In this document: piece after piece, positions 1-7,744 of the stretch
Numbering within the stretch: position 1 is the stretch's first letter
How the letters are laid out: each line of letters starts with the position of its first letter
From: Limnoglobus sp043780595
GTDB lineage: Bacteria; Planctomycetota; Planctomycetia; Gemmatales; Gemmataceae
DNA length: 64,000 bases
NCBI GenBank assembly: GCA_043780595.1
Contig: JAYWCL010000130.1
Span: 11,114-75,113, forward strand
Reading direction: 5' to 3'
Translations under genes and position numbers: made by a program
The notes under the pieces: model-generated
Told to the model about the DNA's origin: nothing
Databases searched by the model: none
The model's input: only the letters and a program-made list of their open reading frames with translations

Positions 1-1377
1 TCGCAATCGGGAGGTGCGTACGGCTTCCGCGATCAACTCCAGGACGTTTGCGCACTCGTTCACACCAGCCCTGCCGAAGTTCGCACGCATATTCTGCGGG
101 CGGCACGGCGGCAGTTCGTCGAAGGCGACGTGCAACACTGGTGGCACGAACCAGCGGGCAACGGCGTCCGCACCCGATTCAGCGACGACTTTCTCTGGCT
201 GCCCTACACCGTCGCGATCTACGTGGAAGCGACAGGCGACGATACCATTCTGCACGAAGTCGTGCCGTACCTCGAAGCGCCGCTTCTTACACCCGAACAG
301 CACGAAGTCTACGGGGTTCCCACCGTATCCGATCAGACGGGCACGCTATTCGAACACTGCGAACGGGCGATCGAGCACGGCTGGCGACTCGGCACGCACG
401 GCTTGCCGTTGATGGGCACCGGCGACTGGAACGACGGCATGAACACCGTTGGCAGCGAAGGCCGCGGCGAAAGCGTCTGGGTGGCATGGTTTCAGTGCGT
501 CGTTCTCGAACAGTTCGCGATACTTGCCGAGCATTTCAGCGATGTCGGCACGGCAGTCCGTAGCCGGGCGAACGCGATGCAACTTCGCGATGCAGTCGAA
601 ACGAATGCGTGGGACGGCGGTTGGTATCGCCGGGCGTACTTCGACGATGGCACGCCGTTAGGGTCGGCCACCAACGACGAATGCCAGATCGACTCGCTCG
701 CGCAGTCGTGGGCGGTCATCGCCGGTGGGCAGCACGAACGCGCCGCCCAAGCGATGGACGCCGTCGGAAGACGTCTCGTTAAACCCGACGATCGGCTGAT
801 CTTGCTGTTCGAGCCGCCGTTCGACACCGGCCCGCTGCGTCCGGGTTACATTCGTGGCTATGTGCCCGGCGTTCGCGAAAACGGCGGCCAGTACACGCAC
901 GCTGCTGCGTGGGTCATCAAGGCACTCGCAGGGCTAGGTCGTGGCGATGCCGCACACGCGGCCTATACGCTCATCAACCCGGTCGAAATGCCTGTGGAAG
1001 TCTATCGCGGCGAGCCGTACGTGGTGGCCGCCGACGTGTATTCGAAGACGCCACACGTCGGCCGTGCGGGCTGGACGTGGTACACCGGCTCGTCGTCGTG
1101 GATGTATCGCGTCGGCCTGGAAGACCTACTCGGGCTACACCGCGAAGGTACGCGACTGCGATTCGACCCGTGCATTCCCGCCAGTTGGCCGTCGTTCAAA
1201 ATGCAATATCGCTACCGATCGACGATGTATCTGATCGAGTGCCTAAATCCAAACGGCGTCCAACGCGGCATCGCAACCGTCAACGTGGGTGGTATTTCGG
1301 CACAAGCCACAATCGATCTGGTCGACGATGGCGGCCGGCACGACGTGAAGATCGTTTTGGGGGCCAATGCTACCTAA
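1..1377 (+). CDS. GH94-type glycoside phosphorylase / cyclic beta-glucan synthase, C-terminal part (5' truncated by window)
   Basis: The frame is open from the first base and ends at TAA 1375-1377, so the gene begins outside the window; 458 residues are visible. Near the left edge it reads GGAYGFRDQLQD, followed by GDVQHWWHEP and SDDFLWLPY, the typical run of the glycosyltransferase-36/GH94 catalytic (alpha/alpha)6 barrel. The G-D-W-N-D motif (about nt 421-435) carries the general-acid aspartate in characterised family members. The order of these motifs resembles the C-terminal phosphorolytic domain of cyclic beta-1,2-glucan synthases (NdvB type) as well as stand-alone cellobiose-type phosphorylases. 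Without the N-terminal half I cannot choose between a soluble phosphorylase and a large membrane glucan synthase. Confidence 0.88.
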   Translation, partial: SQSGGAYGFRDQLQDVCALVHTSPAEVRTHILRAARRQFVEGDVQHWWHEPAGNGVRTRFSDDFLWLPYTVAIYVEATGDDTILHEVVPYLEAPLLTPEQHEVYGVPTVSDQTGTLFEHCERAIEHGWRLGTHGLPLMGTGDWNDGMNTVGSEGRGESVWVAWFQCVVLEQFAILAEHFSDVGTAVRSRANAMQLRDAVETNAWDGGWYRRAYFDDGTPLGSATNDECQIDSLAQSWAVIAGGQHERAAQAMDAVGRRLVKPDDRLILLFEPPFDTGPLRPGYIRGYVPGVRENGGQYTHAAAWVIKALAGLGRGDAAHAAYTLINPVEMPVEVYRGEPYVVAADVYSKTPHVGRAGWTWYTGSSSWMYRVGLEDLLGLHREGTRLRFDPCIPASWPSFKMQYRYRSTMYLIECLNPNGVQRGIATVNVGGISAQATIDLVDDGGRHDVKIVLGANAT

Positions 1378-1459
1378 CGATGCGCAATCTGCTTCCGATT
1401 TTCTGACGGGATAAAGGTTTGTAAGCGATTCCTCGGCTTTTCGCAAGAGCAACTTGAAT

Positions 1460-1476
1460 TGGCACGCCAAGTGCAT
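1460..1476 (+). promoter_or_regulatory. sigma-54 type promoter P1
   Basis: TGGCACGCCAAGTGCAT matches the sigma-54 consensus TGGCACG-N4-TTGCW with the invariant GG (-24) and GC (-12) at correct spacing; only one T of the -12 box differs. The expected start site (about 1486) lies just before a GAGG ribosome-binding site and the ATG at 1505. Confidence 0.65.
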
Positions 1477-1504
1477 ATGTTTATTGTGAAAGTGAGGATC
1501 GAAT

Positions 1505-1711
1505 ATGAAAACCGACTATCAAAGCAGCACGAGCTTACTGGAATTGCCACCAGAGCATAACGAATACGATTGCGGAGAAGAATGCTTTCCCGATGACCGG
1601 ATCGATCTGCGGCCTTCGGAAGTGGTGCAATCGAAGCTGATCGGTATGTTGCCACGCGGAATGGCGATCCCCGTGAGCGTCTTTCACAACTGTCGCGACG
1701 TTCGCCGATAA
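1505..1711 (+). CDS. small protein of unknown function (68 aa)
   Basis: I do not recognise the 68-residue product. It is acidic in its first half (ELPPEHNEYDCGEECFPDD) and has no signal peptide or membrane segment. It is probably real because it sits in a complete transcription unit: a sigma-54 type promoter ends 28 nt upstream, GAGG is 8-10 nt before the ATG, and a hairpin plus T-run lies 36 nt after the stop. Its neighbours are other envelope-stress-like genes with the same promoter type, so a stress-induced role is an inference. The CxxxC pair might bind metal, but nothing proves it. Confidence 0.6.
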   Translation: MKTDYQSSTSLLELPPEHNEYDCGEECFPDDRIDLRPSEVVQSKLIGMLPRGMAIPVSVFHNCRDVRR

Positions 1712-1747
1712 TGTTCGTTCGCTCTTCCGATTGATGTAGAAAATTCA

Positions 1748-1779
1748 AACAGCCAATGCTCATGCATCGGCTGTTTTTT
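1748..1779 (+). terminator. intrinsic terminator after the 68-aa gene
   Basis: A 12-bp stem with one mismatch (AACAGCCAATGC / GCATCGGCTGTT) around a TCAT loop is followed by a run of T, a standard rho-independent shape. Confidence 0.8.
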
Positions 1780-1820
1780 CATTTGTGGATGGATGCAATC
1801 TTCGCACAAATCGAGCCGAT

Positions 1821-1836
1821 TGGCACGCAATCTGCT
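1821..1836 (+). promoter_or_regulatory. sigma-54 type promoter P2
   Basis: TGGCACGCAATCTGCT keeps GG (-24) and GC (-12) at exact spacing with one mismatch in the -12 box. It precedes the DUF1328/holin-like gene cluster with a predicted leader of about 65 nt. Confidence 0.65.
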
Positions 1837-1911
1837 CTACGCAACTCTAACTCAGCTGCCACGATCAATACCTGATCGTGCGACTGCAAACACTTCAACT
1901 TGGGGATTGTC

Positions 1912-2082
1912 ATGCTCCGATACGCAGTCATCTTTCTGGTCGTCGCCCTGATCGCGGCGATGCTCGGCTTCACCACCATCGTCGGACCCGCAATGGAAGG
2001 GGCCAAGATCTTGTTCTTCGTGTTCCTCGTGCTGTTCGTGGTCAGCCTGATTATGGGCCGACGTACCCGCGACATCGCGTAA
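1912..2082 (+). CDS. DUF1328 (UPF0391, YtjA-like) small membrane protein
   Basis: The 56-residue product MLRYAVIFLVVALIAAM... is nearly all membrane: two hydrophobic helices (about residues 4-24 and 32-48) and a short basic tail (GRRTRD). This matches the DUF1328/UPF0391 family of small two-helix proteins, which conventionally begin MLR-[WY]-AVIFL, so I start at the ATG at 1912 (GGGG 6 nt upstream) rather than at an in-frame TTG at 1900. The family is often stress-induced, but its biochemical role is unknown. It is the first gene after a sigma-54 type promoter and is followed 28 nt later by a holin-like gene. Confidence 0.85.
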   Translation: MLRYAVIFLVVALIAAMLGFTTIVGPAMEGAKILFFVFLVLFVVSLIMGRRTRDIA

Positions 2083-2110
2083 CTTTTGCACCAAACTGGG
2101 AGGATGAACC

Positions 2111-2512
2111 ATGACGCCGACCGCCAATGGAACTGCCGAACGCCATTACGTGAAGTTGATTGCCGATGTTGCGAGTGGCACGCAAGAACTCGTCTCGGCA
2201 CATGCCGTACAGATGGTCGACGAAGTGAAAGGCGAAGCGGATCGCGCCACGTATGTCGTCGGCATCATGTCGGCGGCGGGTACGCTCATGGCGATCGGCT
2301 TCGTGTTCGTCGTCTTCTCGATTGCACAACTCCTCCAAGATCGACTCGGTTTCACCGAAACCGCAGCCTTGGCCATCACGGGAGTGACGACCTTTGCAGT
2401 GGGGATTCTGATGCTCGGTATTGCACGCAACCAATTGCTGCTCGTACGTTGGCTTCCTTCTAAATCCCTTCAATCGCTTCAGGAGAGCTTGTCATGGATC
2501 ACACGAAGATAA
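2111..2512 (+). CDS. phage holin superfamily III-like (DUF1469) membrane protein
   Basis: The protein has 133 residues: an N-terminal amphipathic stretch (about 1-45) rich in E/D/K, then two transmembrane helices (about 50-72 and 82-106) and a short basic tail. This is the layout of the Holin-X/DUF1469 family, common in bacterial chromosomes outside prophages and usually found beside small stress or membrane proteins. There are no other phage genes here, so a lytic role is unlikely and an envelope role more plausible. GGGAGG stands 8 nt before the ATG. Its 3' end overlaps the next gene by 19 bp, so the two are translationally linked. Confidence 0.75.
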   Translation: MTPTANGTAERHYVKLIADVASGTQELVSAHAVQMVDEVKGEADRATYVVGIMSAAGTLMAIGFVFVVFSIAQLLQDRLGFTETAALAITGVTTFAVGILMLGIARNQLLLVRWLPSKSLQSLQESLSWITRR

Positions 2513-3036
2513 GCGAGAACGACCAGCGAATCCTCGCCGCACGTCGATCGCTGACCGAACGAGTCGCGGCCCTCGAAGATCGCGTGACCGACACGGTGGA
2601 GCAGGCAAAAGGGACAGTCGATCATGCCACGTCTTCACTGCGTGGTACGGTGACCGACGCGACCCAGAGCGTGCGTGGATTGTTCACCGGTCCGAACGGC
2701 GGTGGTTTCGATCTGCGCCGACAGTTCAGCAATCACCCGTGGCAAGGGATGCTGCTCGCCGTCGGGGCGGGCGTGGCGGGAAGAATGCTGACTCGTATGA
2801 CCTCGTCCTCGGTACGCACTGCCGTCGATACGGGAACGACTTCAGTCAATCCCATCTCGGAAATCATTACGAGCGTGCGCCGCGAACTGGTCGACCTCGG
2901 CGAGAAAGCGATCAATGTCGCTTCGAAGAAGTTGCGCGAGAACATCGAAACGCTCGTTTCGCTGCCTGCGGGCGAGTTGCAATCGCCAGAACCCGCGAAC
3001 GGCTACTTCCATCGCAACGGCGCGAAGTCGGTTTAA
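2494..3036 (+). CDS. LEA/DUF3618-like membrane-associated protein
   Basis: The 180-residue protein has an N-terminal charged, probably coiled-coil helix (about 1-60, ALEDRVTDTVEQAKGTV) and a short hydrophobic patch around residues 85-100 (GMLLAVGAGVAGRML, glycine-zipper-like). A second amphipathic helix follows (about 120-155). This recalls DUF3618/DUF883-type proteins that associate with the inner membrane. It overlaps the holin-like gene upstream, so both are probably co-expressed from P2. Its TAA (3034-3036) overlaps the stop codon of the convergent sigma-54 activator gene. Confidence 0.7.
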   Translation: MDHTKISENDQRILAARRSLTERVAALEDRVTDTVEQAKGTVDHATSSLRGTVTDATQSVRGLFTGPNGGGFDLRRQFSNHPWQGMLLAVGAGVAGRMLTRMTSSSVRTAVDTGTTSVNPISEIITSVRRELVDLGEKAINVASKKLRENIETLVSLPAGELQSPEPANGYFHRNGAKSV

Positions 3037-4466
3037 TCGTCGCTACTGAAGTCGGCTTTGAAGTCGGCTTTTTCAATCTGATACTGTTGCAGTTTCTCCG
3101 AGATGCTCCGTCGGGAAAGACCGCTGATTTCCGCACAATTCCCGACGTGGCCTCGCGTTTTCCGCATCGCCTCACGTAGATACTTTTCTTCGATCTTCGC
3201 AACCATCTCGGCAATTTGATCGGCGAGTGGCCGTGAAATATCGATTTTGACTTCCGAAGATCGCGTCGCAGTCCCGGCGATATCGGACGGCAGGTGTTCC
3301 GCACCGACGACACCGTCGCGCACGATCACGCAGGCGCGTTCGATCGCGTTTTCGAGTTGTCGCACATTCCCCGGCCAGGCTGACTTTAGCAAAATCTCCA
3401 TTGCATCCGGCCCGATCTCGATGTTCGTATGATTCGGCCGCCGATACTTCTGGAGGAAGTGGCCCACCAATTGTCGGATGTCTTCTGGCCTTTCCCGCAA
3501 GGGCGGCAGTTCGATTTTGATGACGTTCAACCGATAGAAAAGGTCTTCGCGGAACTTCCCTTCCGCCACTAGTTTCTCCAGGGAACGGTGCGTGGCCGTA
3601 ATCAGGCGCACGTCGATTTCCACCGGCTCGGTGCCGCCCACTCGCTCGATGCGCCGCTCTTGCAGAATCCGCAAGAGTTTCACTTGCATCGACATCGGCA
3701 CGTCGCCGATTTCATCGAGGAACAGCGTGCCGCCGTTGGCTTGCTCGAAGCGGCCTTTCCGCTGGGCCGCCGCACCGGTGAACGAGCCTTTCTCGTGGCC
3801 GAATAGCTCGCTTTCCAGCAGCGTTTCGCTGAGTGCCGCGCAGTTGACCGAGATCATCGCACCATTGCGGCGACTGCCCGATGCATCGTGGAGCGCTCGC
3901 GCCACCATCTCTTTGCCGGTGCCCGTTTCGCCGACGATTAGCACCGTCGAGTTCGTTTCCGCAACCTGGCCGATCAGGTCGAACACCGCCAGCATTCGCG
4001 GGCTTTTGCTGAGCATATTGCGGAAGGCCCGGCGTTCGCCGATTTCCGCACGCAACGCCGCCACTTCGTCTTGGAGGATGCGTTCGCGAAGTGCCCGCTG
4101 AATCATCAAGATCAGGTGCTGCGTATCGACGGGTTTCGTCAGGAAGTCGTACGCCCCTTGTTGCATAGCCGATACGGCATCTTGGATGCTGCCGTGTGCT
4201 GTGGTGACGATGACTGTTACGGGGATTTTGCGCGATTGAATTTCGGCAATCAACTGCATACCATCGAGCTTCGGCATGCGCAAGTCGGTAATCACGACGC
4301 TGTACGGGCGTTCGGCGAGCATTTTCAGCGCGGCCACGCCGTTCTCGGCGGCATCGACTTCGATCTTGAGCGAAAGCGCGAGCAGCTTCTGGAGCATATC
4401 GCGGGCGTCTTCGAGGTCTTCGACCACGAGTAGGCGCTGAACGGTCGTATTTGCAGGAACGGCCAT
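3033..4466 (-). CDS. sigma-54-dependent response regulator (NtrC/AtoC family)
   Basis: The 477-residue protein has three parts. A receiver domain (about 8-125) has phospho-acceptor D61 in VVITDLRMPKLDG and K111 in FLTKP. The AAA+ sigma-54 activation domain (about 150-390) has Walker A GETGTGKE (179-186), the sigma-54 contact loop GSFTGA (227-232; the usual form is GAFTGA) and Walker B GGTLFLDEIGD. A Fis-type helix-turn-helix is at the C-terminus (about 430-460). Members are phosphorylated by a partner kinase and open sigma-54 promoters. Three good sigma-54 promoters lie within 2 kb on both sides, and a hybrid histidine kinase follows at 5556, so this is probably the activator of the surrounding envelope-stress genes (inference). 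The Ala-to-Ser change in the GAFTGA loop is worth noting. Confidence 0.93.
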   Translation of the reverse strand: MAVPANTTVQRLLVVEDLEDARDMLQKLLALSLKIEVDAAENGVAALKMLAERPYSVVITDLRMPKLDGMQLIAEIQSRKIPVTVIVTTAHGSIQDAVSAMQQGAYDFLTKPVDTQHLILMIQRALRERILQDEVAALRAEIGERRAFRNMLSKSPRMLAVFDLIGQVAETNSTVLIVGETGTGKEMVARALHDASGSRRNGAMISVNCAALSETLLESELFGHEKGSFTGAAAQRKGRFEQANGGTLFLDEIGDVPMSMQVKLLRILQERRIERVGGTEPVEIDVRLITATHRSLEKLVAEGKFREDLFYRLNVIKIELPPLRERPEDIRQLVGHFLQKYRRPNHTNIEIGPDAMEILLKSAWPGNVRQLENAIERACVIVRDGVVGAEHLPSDIAGTATRSSEVKIDISRPLADQIAEMVAKIEEKYLREAMRKTRGHVGNCAEISGLSRRSISEKLQQYQIEKADFKADFSSDD

Positions 4467-4557
4467 ATCGCAGTTCGATTCAAAAGGGGATTATCGTGCA
4501 GATATTATATTGCGCGGAACACTGGGTAATGTTCGGGAACCCATTTTCGCCGCTTTC

Positions 4558-4907
4558 AATCGACGTAAGTCCGATTTCGCGAGGCTCCAAAACCGCTTTT
4601 TGGGGTGATTTTGTGTTTTTAGAGACCATAAAAAACACCTTTTCGATCGCAAAGCTACCGATCCTTTTCCGTATCTCACACCCTTGTCGGGGGTTACGCC
4701 AAGTACCATCGATTCGGCACTCGGCGCAAGTACCGACCGTTTCGAGACCGAATGCGACCAAAAATCGACCGAATGCGACCAAAAATCGACCGAATGCGAC
4801 AATTCTATGTCATTTCGAGACACTTTTGCGTCACTTCGCGCACGTTGCCAATTCCGACTTACGTCCCATCGCGATTCGCACGCTTGACCGATTGCAATCG
4901 CGTGGGT
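4558..4907 (+). repeat. dispersed repeat element, copy A
   Basis: First of three related elements of about 350 bp (others at 35286-35645 and 42553-42901). The left end is AATCGACGTAAGTC. An 11-bp inverted partner lies near the right end (about 4855-4865), followed by a further 40 bp of homology ending in CGTGGGT. A CCAAAA/TTTTGG hairpin is near the left end. The centre has 21-bp tandem units of the type GACCGAATGCGACCAAAAATC (about 4742-4800), then two units of a second type around TATGTCATTTCGAGAC. It lies in the upstream region of the sigma-54 activator and reads away from it. Frames crossing it are not conserved between copies, so I treat it as non-coding. Confidence 0.85.
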
Positions 4908-4944
4908 TCGCATGAATTCCCAATTCCGATGGGAATCGCGAGAT

Positions 4945-4960
4945 TGGCATGACAACTGCA
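4945..4960 (+). promoter_or_regulatory. sigma-54 type promoter P3
   Basis: TGGCATGACAACTGCA keeps GG (-24) and GC (-12) with correct spacing and two mismatches to the consensus. It stands 49 nt before the ATG of the LEA-like gene at 5010. A small inverted repeat (ATTCCC/GGGAAT, about 4917-4935) just upstream could be an activator site. Confidence 0.55.
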
Positions 4961-5009
4961 CTAACAGACATCTGTTGTTGTCACCCGTTTCACCGACAGG
5001 AGTTTTCCG

Positions 5010-5402
5010 ATGGCGGATAAGATGTACGATGGTATGAAGAACGCAGCCGATAACGCAGCCGACAAAGCGAAGTCGGTCGTCGATACCTTGGCAAACAAAG
5101 CCGATGGTGCCAAAGACGCGGCCAAGGGCCTCGTCGAGAAGGTTCAAGAGCGAGCCAAGAGCGTGACCGACTCCGTGGTGAATACCGCCGAGAAGGCCAC
5201 AGAAAAAACCGGTGAGTGGATTGGCGATGCCGCTGAGACTGTGGAAAATGCTGTCTCCGATGGCTACCAGAGCGCCGAACACGAGATCGAGCAGTTCGGC
5301 AAAGATGTCACCAACATCGTTCGCAAGTACCCGCTGACCTCCGTGGCCATCGGCCTCGGCCTTGGGATGTTGCTCGGACGCGCGACCAATTCCCGCGCGT
5401 AA
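5010..5402 (+). CDS. LEA/DUF883 (ElaB)-like membrane-anchored stress protein
   Basis: The 130-residue protein starts with about 95 residues of repeated amphipathic helix (AADNAADKAKSVVDTLANKA), the heptad/11-mer-like pattern seen in LEA-type and apolipoprotein-like proteins. It ends in a short hydrophobic glycine-rich segment (IGLGLGMLLGRA, about 112-124) typical of the C-terminal membrane anchor of DUF883/ElaB proteins. ElaB-type proteins are stationary-phase and stress proteins that tether to the inner membrane. AGGAG lies 8 nt before the ATG, a sigma-54 type promoter is upstream and a strong terminator downstream, so it is monocistronic. Confidence 0.75.
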   Translation: MADKMYDGMKNAADNAADKAKSVVDTLANKADGAKDAAKGLVEKVQERAKSVTDSVVNTAEKATEKTGEWIGDAAETVENAVSDGYQSAEHEIEQFGKDVTNIVRKYPLTSVAIGLGLGMLLGRATNSRA

Positions 5403-5426
5403 TATCGACGATGGCCGACACCCCCC

Positions 5427-5461
5427 AAATACCCGGAGTCGGCACTCCGGGTATTTGTTTT
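5427..5461 (+). terminator. intrinsic terminator after the LEA-like gene
   Basis: A perfect 13-bp stem, AAATACCCGGAGT / ACTCCGGGTATTT, around a CGGC loop is followed by GTTTT. It ends the 5010 transcript and separates it from the kinase gene. Confidence 0.9.
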
Positions 5462-5555
5462 CTTACTCTCAGGTTACTGTCCATATCATACGCCCATGTT
5501 ACGTTTGAGCCTCGTCCCGCGCCGGACGATTTTGGCGGAGTGGAGCGATTGCAAA

Positions 5556-6722
5556 ATGGTACAAAAACCCGGACTCGAAATTCCAACGATCCGAGTATTG
5601 CTGGTCGACGATGATGAAGACGACTACCGATTGACTCTCTCCGTCACTCGTGAAATTACAAACGCAAAAATCCAACTCGATTGGCAGCCAGACTTCGATA
5701 CGGCACTCGAAGCGATCTGCGATGGAGTACACGATGTCTACCTCATCGATTACCGTCTCGGCCAGAAAACGGGCATAGACCTTCTTCATGCGCTCAAGGA
5801 AAAAAAGTGTTCGGGGCCGATCATTTTGCTGACCGGTCAGGGCGAACCGGAGATCGACCGCGCCGCGCAGTCGGCAGGGGCGGCGGATTATCTCGAGAAA
5901 AGCCGGCTCGACGCGGTCGTGTTCGAGCGAATGATCCGCTACGCAATTCACCAGCATAATCACGAAGCCGAACTCGAACGCAAGGTCGTCGAACGCACCG
6001 AAGAATTAGAGGCGGCGAATCGCGCCCTCCGCGATGCGAACGTCCGAAAAGACGAGTTTCTCGCGACACTCGCGCACGAACTTCGCAACCCGCTCGCACC
6101 GATTCGCCACGCGCTCGAACTGCAAAAACTCATCGTCGACGACCCCATTGCCCACGAACAAGCCCGCAATGTCATGGAACGCCAACTGTTGCAGTTGGTG
6201 CGCCTCATCGACGATCTCCTCGACGTCTCGCGACTCAATCGCGGGGTGCTTTCGCTGAACCGGGAACCGTTCGATTTGCGAAGTGCCATCTCGCTCGCCG
6301 TCGAAACGAGTATGCCGCGAATCCTCAAAGCGGGCATCGAACTGCAACAGAACATACCAGATCGTCCATTACCTTTCCTCGGCGAGCACATTCGCATCGC
6401 GCAAGTGATTACCAACATCCTCAACAATTCTGCGAAGTATACGAATCGCGGCGGTTCCATATCGCTTAGCGTCGAACGAAACGCGATCGCATATTGCATT
6501 CGCGTGAGCGATAATGGCGTGGGGATTCCGCCAGCGCAACTCGAACATGTATTCGATCTCTTCACGCAAGTCGATCGCGCATTGAACCGCCTCGATGGCG
6601 GCCTCGGTATCGGGTTGGCGCTCGTGAAATGGCTAGTCGAAATGCACGGTGGCACCGTCGTGGCCGAAAGCCCCGGCCCACAACAAGGCACGACAATCAC
6701 AGTTCAATTGCCAATTTTGTAA
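5556..6722 (+). CDS. hybrid histidine kinase with N-terminal receiver domain
   Basis: I start at the ATG at 5556 (GGAG 10 nt upstream), giving 388 residues; an earlier in-frame ATG at 5496 adds 20 residues of low-complexity sequence. A receiver domain (about 10-130) has an acidic DDDEDD pocket and phospho-acceptor Asp in YLIDYRLG. A coiled-coil linker follows (ELERKVVERTEELEAANRALR cut short here). Then come HisKA with H in LAHELRNPL and HATPase_c with N-box NILNNSAKYT, G1 DNGVGI and G2 GGLGIGLAL. No membrane segments are seen, so it is a cytoplasmic kinase whose signal probably arrives through the receiver. It is a natural but unproven partner for the sigma-54 regulator at 3033-4466. Confidence 0.9.
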   Translation: MVQKPGLEIPTIRVLLVDDDEDDYRLTLSVTREITNAKIQLDWQPDFDTALEAICDGVHDVYLIDYRLGQKTGIDLLHALKEKKCSGPIILLTGQGEPEIDRAAQSAGAADYLEKSRLDAVVFERMIRYAIHQHNHEAELERKVVERTEELEAANRALRDANVRKDEFLATLAHELRNPLAPIRHALELQKLIVDDPIAHEQARNVMERQLLQLVRLIDDLLDVSRLNRGVLSLNREPFDLRSAISLAVETSMPRILKAGIELQQNIPDRPLPFLGEHIRIAQVITNILNNSAKYTNRGGSISLSVERNAIAYCIRVSDNGVGIPPAQLEHVFDLFTQVDRALNRLDGGLGIGLALVKWLVEMHGGTVVAESPGPQQGTTITVQLPIL

Positions 6723-6729
6723 ATACCTC

Positions 6730-6782
6730 TTGGCGAGCGGTGGGTGTAAGCCCACTGATCCAGCCATCGTCGTGCGATATAG
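6730..6782 (+). repeat. 53-bp direct repeat, copy 1
   Basis: Identical over 53 bp to 6957-7009. It contains the mini-hairpin GTGGGTGTAAGCCCAC. Confidence 0.95.
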
Positions 6783-6787
6783 TTTTG

Positions 6788-6911
6788 TAGGTCGGGCCGG
6801 AGGCTTTGGGAGGCCCGACAGTGCTATCGTGCGATGACTTAAAACCTTCGGGGTTTTTGTCGCGGATACTCTGTCGGGCCTCATCGCAAAGCCTCTTCGG
6901 CCGCGACCTAC
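6788..6911. repeat. imperfect long inverted repeat
   Basis: The left arm, beginning GTAGGTCGGGCCGGAGGCTT, pairs with the right arm ending CGGCCGCGACCTAC, with a second paired block AGGCCCGACA/TGTCGGGCCT inside. It lies between the two copies of the 53-bp direct repeat. Confidence 0.75.
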
Positions 6912-6956
6912 GGCGTCTGATTGTTGGAAATGCAATCGGACCCGTGAACGGTTACC

Positions 6957-7009
6957 TTGGCGAGCGGTGGGTGTAAGCCCACTGATCCAGCCATCGTCGT
7001 GCGATATAG
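6957..7009 (+). repeat. 53-bp direct repeat, copy 2
   Basis: Exact second copy of 6730-6782. Confidence 0.95.
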
Positions 7010-7141
7010 GAATGAGCAGATACAGCCTCATCGAAATCGATGTTTTACATGTACCATTTCATGCCCGCCCGAAGGGCAAGTTTTGAAGTTGCGCAATGAA
7101 GCGGGGCATTTGGAACAGATGCGTTTCGATATGCCAGAACA

Positions 7142-7200
7142 CCCAGGGGTACGACGTAAGACGTCTAACCCTGGGCTAAAAGAGGGAACCCCGTTGGGGT
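7142..7200 (+). repeat. half-copy of the CCCAGGGG hairpin element
   Basis: Begins CCCAGGGGTACGACGTAAGA and ends CCCCGTTGGGGT. It matches the left arm of the complete hairpin at 37159-37293 almost base for base, but the right arm is absent. Confidence 0.85.
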
Positions 7201-7546
7201 AAATACATATGCCTCACGCGGCAGAAATTGATACCTTTTCAAATGGCTCGACGTATCAATTCTGGTAGCCGCAGGTCTTCAGCCTGCGCGGGGCAAATAC
7301 CCTCGAAAACCAGTCGTGGCGAGTCTTCGAGACGCGACGCCATACGGCACGATGGCAATGGGTGCGACCCCCCTCCCATGGTATCACCATGGGCTACGTG
7401 AGCGATCCTTTCAGGACCGAAGAACAGAACCCCGACCCTGAAGGGCAACGCCATGAACGATTTCCTCATCGGCGTTTTTTTTCGTGTATTTCGTGTGATT
7501 CGTGGTGAGTTCGGGGCTGGCACGATCGTGTTGCGTTTTGTGTGTA

Positions 7547-7570
7547 TCCCTCGCTGGCGCGTCGGGCTAA
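7547..7570 (+). repeat. 24-bp repeat (third copy)
   Basis: TCCCTCGCTGGCGCGTCGGG followed by CTAA. The identical sequence is at 31022-31045 and, inverted, at 30960-30983. Confidence 0.9.
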
Positions 7571-7664
7571 CAAGATCGGATTATTATCCCGCAGCGCCAG
7601 TTTTGAAGTTGCGCTAAACTGTCACCGATCTTCAAATGCCGCTGTTTCACGCACAAACACGTGC

Positions 7665-7744
7665 CCGGCGAGCGGCATTGCGTAAGCATGCCGTGGTAGT
7701 CTCACAGGGTTCACACGGCACGCTTACGCCGTGCCGCTCGCCGG
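7665..7744. repeat. palindromic repeat with 31-bp arms
   Basis: The arms 7665-7695 and 7714-7744 begin and end with CCGGCGAGCGGCA / TGCCGCTCGCCGG and also pair through GCGTAAGC/GCTTACGC-like cores. A related single arm stands at about 37325. Confidence 0.8.

Noticed and set aside
2111..2512. Prophage remnant, because of the holin-like gene
   Set aside because: No other phage genes, integrase or att repeats are near; holin-like DUF1469 proteins are common non-phage membrane proteins.
4742..4835. CRISPR-like array of 21-bp units
   Set aside because: Units are directly adjacent without unique spacers and there are no cas genes; they belong to the dispersed element.
4491..5282. Minus-strand frame through element A with repeated HSVDFWS words
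   Set aside because: The repeats come from the 21-bp DNA units; equivalent frames are not kept open in copies B and C.
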